Shown piece after piece: positions 20,070-27,555 of a DNA stretch of 59,067 nt (positions within the stretch are counted from its first letter, which is position 1; each line of letters starts with the position of its first letter). Made by a program: the position numbers and the translations under genes. The stretch is from an uncultured Caryophanales bacterium (lineage in GTDB: Bacteria; Bacillota_I; Bacilli_A; RF39; UBA660). The stretch is from assembly GCA_947169395.1 (NCBI GenBank), contig CAMVPJ010000004.1, forward strand, positions 1 to 59,067. Reading direction: 5' to 3'. The notes below the pieces were generated by a model. It saw only the letters and a program-made list of their open reading frames with translations. It ran no database searches and was not told the DNA's origin.

Positions 20070-21938
20070 CTATTTAGCCATTAAATCACATATAAGATTA
20101 CTAATCTCAGTCGGATTATCAATTGGTAACCCTTCAATAAGTCTAGCCTGTGCATAAAGTATTTTTGCATACTCCTTTAATTCATCCTTATCATTTTTAT
20201 ATAATTCTTTTAACTTATCAGCAATTGGATGTGATTCATTAATCTCAAGAACCTTTTCAGCCTCTACTCCATTATCTATAGGCATCTCTTTCATAACCTT
20301 TTCCATCTCAATTGACACATCACCCTTATTAGATAAACATACCGCATGATGACTACTTAACTTATTAGTAAACTTAACCTCACTAACACCAATCTCATCT
20401 TTAATTACATTAAACATATCTTTAGACTTCTTGTTAAGTTTATCTAACTCTTTACTCTTTTCATTATCAGTTTCTATAGAATCACTACATACATTCTTAA
20501 ACTCTTTATCATCAAATTTCATTAATGTTTTAAATACAAACTCATCAACATAATCAGTACAGTATAAGATTTCTTTATCCTTACTCTTTAATGATTCAAC
20601 TTGAGGTAACATATCTATCTTATCAACAGTTTCTCCGCATGCATAATAGATATCTTTATAATCTTTGTTACGAGAACAGTAATCACTTAAACTTACTAAC
20701 TTTTCTTTCGTAGATGAATAAAACATAAGTAAATCTTGAATCTTATCTTTATTCATACCATAATTACTATATACACCAATCTTAAGTTGCATACCGAAAT
20801 CTTTATAGAACTTCAGATAATCCTCTTCATTATTATCACGCATATCAGTTAATTCTTTTTTAATCTTCTTCTCAATAGCAGAAGCAATAGTCTTTAATAC
20901 TCTATTTTGTTGTAAAGTTTCTCTTGAAATATTTAAAGTTAGATCTGGAGAATCAACTACACCTTTAACAAAACTAAAGTAATCAGGAACTAAATCCGCA
21001 CACTTCTCCATAATAAGTACTCCATTAGAATATAATTGCAAACCTTTTTCATACTCTTTAGAATAATAATCAAATGATGCATGAGATGGAATATAAATAA
21101 GTGAATTATAACTAATAGTACCCTCTGCAGCAGTATGAATATGTCTTAAAGGTTTTTCATAATCAAAGAACTTATCTGAATAGAAAGTATCATACTCCTC
21201 GTCAGTAATATCTTTCTTATTACGTTTCCATATTGGAACTAAACTATTAATAATCTCTTCTTCTGTATACTCCTCATACTCATCCTTAGATCCATCTTTT
21301 AATCTACTCTTAGTTACATTCATCTTAATAGGATAAGTAATATAATCAGAATACTTCTTAATAAGTCTTCTAATCTCATACTCCTCTAAATACTTAGAAT
21401 ACTCTTCTTCACTATCTTCTCTAATAGTAAGTATAACATCAGTTCCATAAGTATCTTTGTCAGTTTCATTAATAGAATATCCATCTATACCTTCAGACTC
21501 CCATTCATATGCGCAATCACTACCATATGCCCTAGATACTACCCTAACATTACTAGCAACCATAAAAGCAGAATAAAAACCAACACCAAACTGTCCGATA
21601 ATATCAATATTCTCTTTTTTCTCATTATTATTTTTAAAGTCAAATGATCCACTTTTCGCAATAGTACCTAAATTACTTTCTAACTCCTCTTTAGTCATTC
21701 CAATACCATTATCACTAATAGTAAGTCTTCTTCCAGTTTTATCAATACTTACATTAATACATAAATCTTCCTTATTAATTTTAACACTCTTATCAGTCAA
21801 AGATTTATAATGAAGTTTATCTATTGCATCGGATGCATTAGATATAATTTCACGCAAGAAAATCTCCTTATTAGTATAAATAGAATTAATCATTAAATCC
21901 ATAAGTCTCTTAGACTCAGTTTTAAATTGTTTCTTCAT
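20070..21938 (-). CDS. htpG: Molecular chaperone HtpG (Hsp90)
   Basis: Bacterial Hsp90 of 622 residues, a cytoplasmic ATP-dependent chaperone. The N-terminal GHKL ATPase domain shows all boxes: REIISNASDAIDKL, SDNGIGMT, and the lid/G3 region IIGQFGVGFYSAF. The middle domain contains the conserved segment LNISRETLQQNR. Length is normal for HtpG. AGGAGGAT lies just before the ATG. It stands alone, under a TTGACA/TAAAAT promoter and an overlapping CIRCE operator, so it should be repressed by HrcA and induced by heat. Confidence 0.97.
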   Translation of the reverse strand: MKKQFKTESKRLMDLMINSIYTNKEIFLREIISNASDAIDKLHYKSLTDKSVKINKEDLCINVSIDKTGRRLTISDNGIGMTKEELESNLGTIAKSGSFDFKNNNEKKENIDIIGQFGVGFYSAFMVASNVRVVSRAYGSDCAYEWESEGIDGYSINETDKDTYGTDVILTIREDSEEEYSKYLEEYEIRRLIKKYSDYITYPIKMNVTKSRLKDGSKDEYEEYTEEEIINSLVPIWKRNKKDITDEEYDTFYSDKFFDYEKPLRHIHTAAEGTISYNSLIYIPSHASFDYYSKEYEKGLQLYSNGVLIMEKCADLVPDYFSFVKGVVDSPDLTLNISRETLQQNRVLKTIASAIEKKIKKELTDMRDNNEEDYLKFYKDFGMQLKIGVYSNYGMNKDKIQDLLMFYSSTKEKLVSLSDYCSRNKDYKDIYYACGETVDKIDMLPQVESLKSKDKEILYCTDYVDEFVFKTLMKFDDKEFKNVCSDSIETDNEKSKELDKLNKKSKDMFNVIKDEIGVSEVKFTNKLSSHHAVCLSNKGDVSIEMEKVMKEMPIDNGVEAEKVLEINESHPIADKLKELYKNDKDELKEYAKILYAQARLIEGLPIDNPTEISNLICDLMAK

Positions 21939-21948
21939 ATATCCTCCT

Positions 21949-21975
21949 TTAGCAGTTGAATTGATTGACTGCTAA
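21949..21975 (-). promoter_or_regulatory. CIRCE operator (HrcA site), variant
   Basis: TTAGCAGTT-N9-GACTGCTAA matches the CIRCE architecture (consensus TTAGCACTC-N9-GAGTGCTAA), with exact N9 spacing and compensating changes in both arms. One arm position (T/G) is mismatched. It covers the predicted start of transcription and ends next to the ribosome binding site of htpG. Confidence 0.88.
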
Positions 21976-21979
21976 AAAT

Positions 21980-22008
21980 ATTTTAGTACAAATACAAACC
22001 AATGTCAA
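21980..22008 (-). promoter_or_regulatory. htpG promoter
   Basis: TTGACA (22003-22008), a 17-base spacer and TAAAAT (21980-21985) on the minus strand. The -35 box lies next to the 3' remnant of the fourth ORF6N gene. Confidence 0.75.
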
Positions 22009-22012
22009 TAGT

Positions 22013-22768
22013 ATTATCTAATTATTATTTTAGCTATATCATTTATTACAGTCGCACATACATTCTTATCATGTATTACATCTATACCTGATTTCCTATA
22101 TCTAATTTAGTTAATTTACTCCTCTTACCAGTAATCAATATAACTTTACACTCTATATTTCTTATCATATCTAAGAATGTTTTATCAGTATATCTATCTA
22201 CCACAATCAACTTATCTTTAGATTCTCCAAATATATCTAACACCTTAGAATAAGCATCATATACTTTTCCATTAAAATATACATGATTAATCTCTTTAGC
22301 AGTCTCCAATTTATTAAAAGATTCTTGTAATAATTTAATTTCATAATCATGTTCTAAAACCATACCATTTATAAATTTTTGTTCGAACAAGCCATCAGAT
22401 ATATAATGCCTCATTTTAACAAATACATCCATTATTCTAATGCTTACTGCTTCAGCAACATCAGTTCGTAACACAGTAGCTAACATTGCAACACCTTGCT
22501 CTGTAAAAGCATATGGAAGTGTACGACTTTTATTATTTGCGGTTTCAAGTTGAAACCGCAAATAATTAACTTCTTTTTCAGTTAATTGAAACATAAATCT
22601 TTCTGGAAACCTATTAATATGTCTTTTTACTGCAAGATTTATAGATTTCGCACCATTTTTACAATTATAAAGCCGAGCTAAATCTGAATCAAGCATTACT
22701 TGCTTACCTCTAATCTCATAAATCATATCTTCTACTTTAATATCATCTTTAACTAATACTTCATTCAC
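22013..22768 (-). pseudogene. ORF6N/PLD-like paralogue 4, truncated by an internal deletion
   Basis: The open frame covers 22082-22768 (228 residues): the ORF6N domain (about 1-125), the helical linker and the first half of the PLD-like domain (VDRYTDKTFLDM). It then ends KLTKLDIGNQV. Bases 22013-22081 still encode, in another frame, the normal C-terminal tail (SGIDVIHDKNV, INDIAKIII). Compared with its three neighbours, about 43 codons, holding the HxR(x4)D and GNSIN catalytic segments, are missing and the frame is shifted. The DNA-binding half is intact and may still work. A 35-bp perfect palindrome lies inside at 22532-22566. It is the last gene of the array and starts eight bases before paralogue 3 ends. 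Confidence 0.8.
22532..22566. repeat. Intragenic palindrome of ORF6N paralogue 4
   Basis: A perfect inverted repeat of 17+1+17 bases: left arm ATTATTTGCGGTTTCAA, centre G, right arm its exact reverse complement. It encodes about residues 68-79, just after the ORF6N core. The centre is 219 bases from the start codon. Confidence 0.95.
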
Positions 22769-23666
22769 TACAAATACCTCCTATTATTATATTAATATCA
22801 CTAATTATAAGTTCTTTTACATTTTCATCATGTATAATATCTATACTTGATTTTCTAAAGCCTATATGATTTATTGAATTACCAGAGTGATACACATTAT
22901 CTTTATCAATTATAAAATATCTATCATGAAATGTGTCATCATAATATACGCTCAAGTTGTTATAATCACTATTATATTTGTCTATATCTAACTTAGTAAG
23001 TTTACCTCTCTTACTAGTAATTAAAATAACTTTACAATCCAAATTTTTAATCATATCAAGTATAGTTTTATCAGTATATCTATCTACTATAATCAACTCT
23101 TTCTTAGCCTCACTAAATATATCTAACACTTTAGAATATGCATCATAAATCTTACCATTAAAATACACTTCATTAACCTCTTTATCTTTCTCTAACTTAT
23201 CAAGTGATTCTTGAATTATTTTAATATCATAATCATGCTCTAATACCATATTATTGATATATTTTTGTTCAAGTAAATTAGAAGATATGTAATGTCTCAT
23301 AGATACAAAAGCATCCATTATCTTTATACTTACTTCTGTCGCAACCTTCGTTTTAAGGATAGTTGCAAGCATTGCGACTCCTTGTTCTGTAAAAACTCTA
23401 GGATTCCTATACCTCCCACCTCGTGTTTCAATTTTTTGGTCAAAATTTTTGACCAAAAAAATATTTCTTTCTTCATCACTTAAACGCCATGAAAATCTAT
23501 CAGGAAACTTTTTAGGATTATTCCTTACTGCCTGATTAACTTCTTTTGTTCCATTTTTACATCCATAAAGCAAAGCCAAATCAGAATCAAGCATTACATA
23601 TTTACCTCTAACCTCATAAATCATATCTTCTACTTTTACATCATCTTTAACTAATACTTCATTCAC
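22761..23666 (-). CDS. ORF6N-domain / PLD-like protein, paralogue 3
   Basis: A 301-residue fusion. The N-terminal ORF6N domain (about 10-125; EDMIYEVRGKYVMLDSDLA, FTEQGVAMLATILKT) is a DNA-binding domain best known from phage-encoded regulators. A helical linker follows (about 130-165), then a PLD-like domain (IIVDRYTDKTILDMI; HDRYFIID and GNSIN, the HxR(x4)D...GNSxN form). The putative recognition segment reads EVNQAVRNNPKKFPDRFSW, different from its neighbours, while the C-terminal 135 residues are nearly identical to paralogues 1 and 2. Its intragenic palindrome also differs. Start and stop overlap the flanking paralogues by eight bases, so translation is coupled. Confidence 0.82.
   Translation of the reverse strand: MNEVLVKDDVKVEDMIYEVRGKYVMLDSDLALLYGCKNGTKEVNQAVRNNPKKFPDRFSWRLSDEERNIFLVKNFDQKIETRGGRYRNPRVFTEQGVAMLATILKTKVATEVSIKIMDAFVSMRHYISSNLLEQKYINNMVLEHDYDIKIIQESLDKLEKDKEVNEVYFNGKIYDAYSKVLDIFSEAKKELIIVDRYTDKTILDMIKNLDCKVILITSKRGKLTKLDIDKYNSDYNNLSVYYDDTFHDRYFIIDKDNVYHSGNSINHIGFRKSSIDIIHDENVKELIISDINIIIGGICSE
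23432..23460. repeat. Intragenic palindrome of ORF6N paralogue 3
   Basis: A perfect inverted repeat of 14+1+14 bases: left arm TTTTTTGGTCAAAA, centre T, right arm its exact reverse complement. The centre is 220 bases from the start codon (codon 74). Confidence 0.93.
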
Positions 23667-24591
23667 TACAAATACCTCCTATTATTTTATTAATATCACT
23701 AATTAATGCTTTCTTAACACTTTCATCTTGTAAAAGGTCTATACTAGATTTTCTAAAGCCTATATGATTTATTGAATTACCAGAGTGATACAAGCACTCT
23801 CTATCTATGATAAAATATCTATCATGAAATGTGTCATCATAATATACGCTCAAGTTGTTATAATCACTATTATATTTTTCTATATCTAACTCAGTAAGTT
23901 TACCTCTCTTACTAGTAATTAAAATAACATTACAATCCAGATTTTTAATCATATCAAGTATAGTTTTATCAGTATACCTATCTACTATGATTAACTCTTT
24001 CTTAGCTTCACTAAATATATCTAACACTTTAGAATATGCATCATAAATCTTACCATTAAAATATACTTCATTTATCTCTTTATCTTTCTCTAACTTATCA
24101 AGTGATTCTTGTAATAATTTATTACTATTACCATGTTCTGATATTTCATTATCATGCTTTAATAACATCTCATTTATATACTTATTATCACCAATACTAT
24201 TAAGTAAATAATGTCGCATTTTTACAAAAGCATCCATTATCTTAATACTCATTTCTTCTGCAATACTAGTTCTAAGCACAGCAGAGAGCATCGCAACTCC
24301 TTGTTCTGTAAAGACATATGGATTACTATATTTACCACCTCTTGTCTCAACATTCATCTTTTTAGTTTCAACTTGAAACCAAATAATTTTACTTTCATCA
24401 TCTGTTAATCGAAACATAAACCTTTCTGGAAATCTATTAATATGTCTTTTTACAGCTAAATTTATAGATTTAGTACCATTTTTACATCCATAAAGCAAAG
24501 CCAAATCAGAATCAAGCATTACATATTTACCTCTAACCTCATAAATCATATCTTCTACTTTTACATCATCTTTAACTAATACTTCATTCAC
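23659..24591 (-). CDS. ORF6N-domain / PLD-like protein, paralogue 2
   Basis: A 310-residue fusion with the same plan: ORF6N domain, linker, PLD-like domain with HDRYFIID and GNSIN intact. The recognition segment is KSINLAVKRHINRFPERFMF, shared with paralogue 4. The linker carries a nine-residue insertion (NEISEHGNSNK) relative to paralogue 3. The first 40 residues are identical to paralogue 3, consistent with recent duplication or gene conversion. It overlaps both neighbours by eight bases. A transposase or HNH nuclease is absent, so this is not simply a fragment of a known mobile element. Confidence 0.82.
   Translation of the reverse strand: MNEVLVKDDVKVEDMIYEVRGKYVMLDSDLALLYGCKNGTKSINLAVKRHINRFPERFMFRLTDDESKIIWFQVETKKMNVETRGGKYSNPYVFTEQGVAMLSAVLRTSIAEEMSIKIMDAFVKMRHYLLNSIGDNKYINEMLLKHDNEISEHGNSNKLLQESLDKLEKDKEINEVYFNGKIYDAYSKVLDIFSEAKKELIIVDRYTDKTILDMIKNLDCNVILITSKRGKLTELDIEKYNSDYNNLSVYYDDTFHDRYFIIDRECLYHSGNSINHIGFRKSSIDLLQDESVKKALISDINKIIGGICSE
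24361..24383. repeat. Intragenic palindrome of ORF6N paralogue 2
   Basis: Perfect core GTTTCAA-C-TTGAAAC (24365-24379), extending to 11-base arms with one mismatch. The centre is 219 bases from the start codon (codon 74). The core equals the centre of the paralogue 4 palindrome except for the middle base. Confidence 0.85.
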
Positions 24592-25489
24592 TACAAATAC
24601 CTCCTATTATTTTATTAATATCACTAATTAATGCTTTCTTAACATTTTCATCATGTATAATATCTATACTTGATTTTCTAAAACCGATATGGTTTATTGA
24701 ATTACCAGAGTGATACAAGCAATCCCTATCAATTATAAAATATCTATCGTGAAATGTGTCATCATAATATACACTCAAGTTGTTATAATCACTATTATAC
24801 TTGTCTATATCTAACTCAGTAAGTTTACCTCTCTTACTAGTAATTAAAATAACATTACACTCCAAATTTTTAATCATATCAAGTATAGTTTTATCGGTAT
24901 ACCTATCTACTATGATTAACTCTTTCTTAGCCTCACTAAAGATATCTAACACTTTAGAATATGCATCATAAATTTTACCATTAAAATATACTTCATTTAC
25001 TTCTCTAGCTTTTTCTAACTTATCAAGTGATTCTTGAATTATTTTAATATCATAATCATGCTCTAATACCATATTATTGATATATTTTTGTTCAAGTAAA
25101 TTAGAAGATAAATAGTGTCGCATTTTTACAAACGCACGCATAATACTTACACTCATTTCAGCAGCAACCTTAGTACGTAATACAGTAGCCAACATTGCCA
25201 CTCCTTGTTCAGTAAATGCGTATGGTAGTTTTCTAATTCCACCATAACTATTCCAACTTGAAGTCCCAAGTTGGGACTTCAAGTTGCCAAATTCGTCATC
25301 TGTTAATTGAAAATAAAAATCACTTGGAAACCTATCTAAATGTCTATTCACAGCTTGATTTATTGTTTTAGTACCATTTTTACATTCATAAATTTTTCCT
25401 AAATCTGAATCTAACATTACATATTTACCTCTGATTTCATAAATCATATCTTCTATATTAATATCATCTTTAACTAAAATATCTTCCAT
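24584..25489 (-). CDS. ORF6N-domain / PLD-like protein, paralogue 1
   Basis: The first gene of the array, 301 residues. ORF6N domain at about 10-125 (DMIYEIRGKYVMLDSDLG, AFTEQGVAMLATVLRT), linker at 130-165 (NNMVLEHDYDIKIIQ), PLD-like domain at 170-300 with H247, R249, D254 and GNSIN at 262-266. Known PLD-family enzymes with two such motifs cut phosphodiesters; a single motif would need dimerisation. The recognition segment is KTINQAVNRHLDRFPSDFYF. The palindrome encodes residues 68-79 (NLKSQLGTSSW). The start at 25489 follows GGAGGTA. A promoter lies 30-60 bases upstream and no other promoter is seen before the later copies, so all four are probably one transcript. Confidence 0.82.
   Translation of the reverse strand: MEDILVKDDINIEDMIYEIRGKYVMLDSDLGKIYECKNGTKTINQAVNRHLDRFPSDFYFQLTDDEFGNLKSQLGTSSWNSYGGIRKLPYAFTEQGVAMLATVLRTKVAAEMSVSIMRAFVKMRHYLSSNLLEQKYINNMVLEHDYDIKIIQESLDKLEKAREVNEVYFNGKIYDAYSKVLDIFSEAKKELIIVDRYTDKTILDMIKNLECNVILITSKRGKLTELDIDKYNSDYNNLSVYYDDTFHDRYFIIDRDCLYHSGNSINHIGFRKSSIDIIHDENVKKALISDINKIIGGICSE
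25254..25286. repeat. Intragenic palindrome of ORF6N paralogue 1
   Basis: A perfect inverted repeat of 16+1+16 bases: left arm CAACTTGAAGTCCCAA, centre G, right arm its exact reverse complement. The centre is 219 bases from the start codon (codon 74). Confidence 0.95.
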
Positions 25490-25519
25490 ATAGTACCTCC
25501 ATCACACATAATCTCATAC

Positions 25520-25546
25520 ATTATCACAACCCAAATCCATTGTCAA
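25520..25546 (-). promoter_or_regulatory. Promoter of the ORF6N array
   Basis: TTGACA (25541-25546) and an extended -10 box TGTGATAAT (GATAAT at 25520-25525) on the minus strand, with a short spacer of 15 bases. Confidence 0.5.
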
Positions 25547-25926
25547 AATTACGTTTTTTAAATAATTGATAACATATTTATACAATATTTTAATTTTTGT
25601 ATATCGATATTTAAAATATTGCAAATAAAACTATACAGAATAACATAAAAGAAAAAAAAATAGAAATTTTCATTATATTTAATAATCCGATGCTACACAA
25701 AAAAAGCGGGTGCAAGAGAATCGACTAAAGCCGCTTCTCTTGCACCACTCCCACCTTCACTTACTCTGGTTGCCAAGTTTATGCCATCATTTATTTCATC
25801 ATGTAGTCAGAAAGTGCTAATTACTTCGTAATTAACACTTTCCTCCGAGCAAGACAAGCTTGCCTTACAAATCACTTCGTGATTTGCCATTACTCCAATT
25901 TTTACTTATTCCCATGCATCTACTTA
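25547..25926 (-). other. Non-coding region downstream of the pilin-like gene, with several stem-loops
   Basis: No gene is visible. On the minus strand, reading away from the pilin stop, there are stem-loops with AAATCAC-GAA-GTGATTT (25869-25885), GCAAG/CTTGC (about 25850-25866), and an imperfect long hairpin with core AATTAC-GAA-GTAATT between AAAGTG and CACTTT (about 25810-25841). The region then ends in the strong terminator at 25701-25746. Bases 25547-25690 are plain AT-rich DNA. The stem-loops may be 3' UTR structure or, if the pilin is a retroelement target, the hairpin elements found downstream of such variable repeats. Confidence 0.55.
25701..25746 (-). terminator. Strong terminator of the pilin-like gene
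   Basis: A perfect 12-bp stem (GGTGCAAGAGAA at 25709-25720 with TTCTCTTGCACC at 25735-25746) is followed by CGC and a run of T on the minus strand. Confidence 0.75.
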
Positions 25927-26883
25927 CTAACTAACTTTAGTTATATCAGCAGATTTTGAGAGCACAAGAACAGGACGGACCATATAACTGTCCGAAACAC
26001 CGTTGTAGTTGTAGAGCTCGCCATAGCGATCCACATGCCACACGTGCCAATCGGAGTCTCCATATTGACTCATTGTCCAATACACATAATTAGTATTATA
26101 AACCCAACTTGGTGTTGTTCCATTTGATGATGCAGTTGTTTGAGATGTATCCAATGAATTTACATATCCTAAATTATCAACTAAATCATCATGGCTTATC
26201 AATCTTGCAGTTGCAGCATCACCACTCTTAACTGCACCTTCTGCCCACTTATCTACTACTTGTTTTACTGTAGATGTAGAGTAATCTACACTGCTACCAT
26301 ATTGAACTTTACCATATCCATTCTGTTCTGAAACAGTTACACCAGTTAGATTTAAGTTATCCATTTCTGTTTTTGTAAGTGGATTTTCTTTTAATAGTTT
26401 TACTGTATCACTAGATGTACCACTATCTTCTATTACATAGTATGTAACACCATTATATGATACATGGTCTCCTACATGATATGCAGTGTATGATGGAGTA
26501 ACTGGTTCTGGAGTTGAACTTTTATTCTCTCCATAATGATAATCTACACTTCTACCAGCTACTGTACATCCATCAAGATATACTGATGAATCACTATTAA
26601 GTTGTGTTGTAGTACATACTACTTCATTACCTGAATACTCAATAGTTAGTTGGTCTACACTTGTTGGGAAACTTCCTGTATCTAATAAATATCCTGCAAC
26701 AGCTAATTCAATAGATCTACCATATGCATCAATACTTCTTTTATCTGCAGAAATACGTGCTTTTCTAATTATATTCATAACTAGTGGAGTAGCTATTAAA
26801 GCAATTATTGCCATTATTACTAATACGGCTATAAGCTCAATAAGCGTAAATCCCTTACCTCTCTTTAAATTCTTCTTTGTCAT
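25927..26883 (-). CDS. Type IV prepilin-like protein with a variable-type C-terminal domain
   Basis: A 318-residue secreted protein. It has a class III signal sequence, cleaved after Gly11 before FTLIELIAV with the conserved Glu at +5, and a hydrophobic helix to about residue 35. The globular part ends in a domain (HVGDHVSYNGVTYYVI ... RLISHDDL ... YMVRPVLVLS) of the DUF6273 type, also found in the dockerin-like protein at 53965-54876. The last 110 bases of the coding sequence are clearly richer in G+C and use different codons (CTC, CGC, GGC, TAC, AAC) from the rest of the gene. This, with the W...W...YNYN...VRPVLVLS pattern, resembles variable repeats of diversity-generating retroelements. 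ATG at 26883 has AGGAG nine bases upstream; 26910 is a worse start. Confidence 0.8.
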   Translation of the reverse strand: MTKKNLKRGKGFTLIELIAVLVIMAIIALIATPLVMNIIRKARISADKRSIDAYGRSIELAVAGYLLDTGSFPTSVDQLTIEYSGNEVVCTTTQLNSDSSVYLDGCTVAGRSVDYHYGENKSSTPEPVTPSYTAYHVGDHVSYNGVTYYVIEDSGTSSDTVKLLKENPLTKTEMDNLNLTGVTVSEQNGYGKVQYGSSVDYSTSTVKQVVDKWAEGAVKSGDAATARLISHDDLVDNLGYVNSLDTSQTTASSNGTTPSWVYNTNYVYWTMSQYGDSDWHVWHVDRYGELYNYNGVSDSYMVRPVLVLSKSADITKVS

Positions 26884-26934
26884 TATCTTCTTCTCCTTTC
26901 TTTTCCTCAATAGGATTCTCTCCTATCTATAGAA

Positions 26935-26963
26935 ATAATACCATGGAATTTTGCTCTTGTCAA
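26935..26963 (-). promoter_or_regulatory. Promoter of the pilin-like gene
   Basis: TTGACA (26958-26963), a 17-base spacer and TATTAT (26935-26940) on the minus strand. Confidence 0.75.
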
Positions 26964-27135
26964 CCGAATTTTGTCGAGTTTTATTATTGTAATCAAAAAG
27001 TTTTATGGTACTATTTATATGTTAGGAGGATTGATATTAAGACGTATGTAATATGTAGTATGTTTTATGTTGTTAGATGTAGGTTATATGATGTTTGCTT
27101 TATTTAACGAATAGAGTATGATTGGAGTATGATTT

Positions 27136-27555
27136 ATGATTGATAGTTATATTGATTTAAAAGTAACTCATAAAAACTATCTTATTATTCTTAAAACTGG
27201 TGTATTTTATATATGTATTAATGATGATGCATTTATCTTAAATAAATTATTTAGTTATAAGATTAAAGAGTTTAATAATTATAAACGTATTGGTTTTCCT
27301 ATTAATGGTTTAAATAAGGTATTAAAAAGATTAGAGAGATTAAATATTAATTATATTGTTTATGATAATAAGATTATAACTAAGGTTAATTTTACTAATA
27401 ATAGTTATAATAAATATAGAATAGATATTAATACTTATAATTCTTATTTAAGAAGAATTAAGAATAAAAATAGTATACTTGTAGATAGAATTAATAGTAA
27501 CAACTTAAAAGACATATTAGGTAAAATAGAAAATATATTATGTACGATAATTTAA
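27136..27555 (+). CDS. MutS-like N-terminal domain protein (DGR accessory MSL type)
   Basis: A 139-residue protein that resembles the mismatch-binding domain I of MutS: LIILKTGVFYICINDDA aligns with the LLFRVGDFYE segment, and RIGFPINGLNKVLKRLERLNINYIV with the AGFP...LPKLVRAGYRVAI segment. The rest of MutS is missing, as in the small MSL accessory proteins of diversity-generating retroelements. The catalytic Phe-x-Glu of MutS is not kept (FYICI). TTGGAG precedes the start. It overlaps the next, broken gene by 16 bases. It may be intact, but the cassette around it has decayed. Confidence 0.55.
   Translation: MIDSYIDLKVTHKNYLIILKTGVFYICINDDAFILNKLFSYKIKEFNNYKRIGFPINGLNKVLKRLERLNINYIVYDNKIITKVNFTNNSYNKYRIDINTYNSYLRRIKNKNSILVDRINSNNLKDILGKIENILCTII

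Noticed and set aside
22532..25286. Reading the four ORF6N palindromes as transcription terminators
   Set aside because: They lie inside intact frames at the same codon, lack T runs (except the T/A-rich copy 3), and differ in sequence.
22013..25489. The ORF6N array as part of an integrated prophage
   Set aside because: No integrase, capsid, portal, terminase or lysis gene nearby, and no attachment repeats seen.
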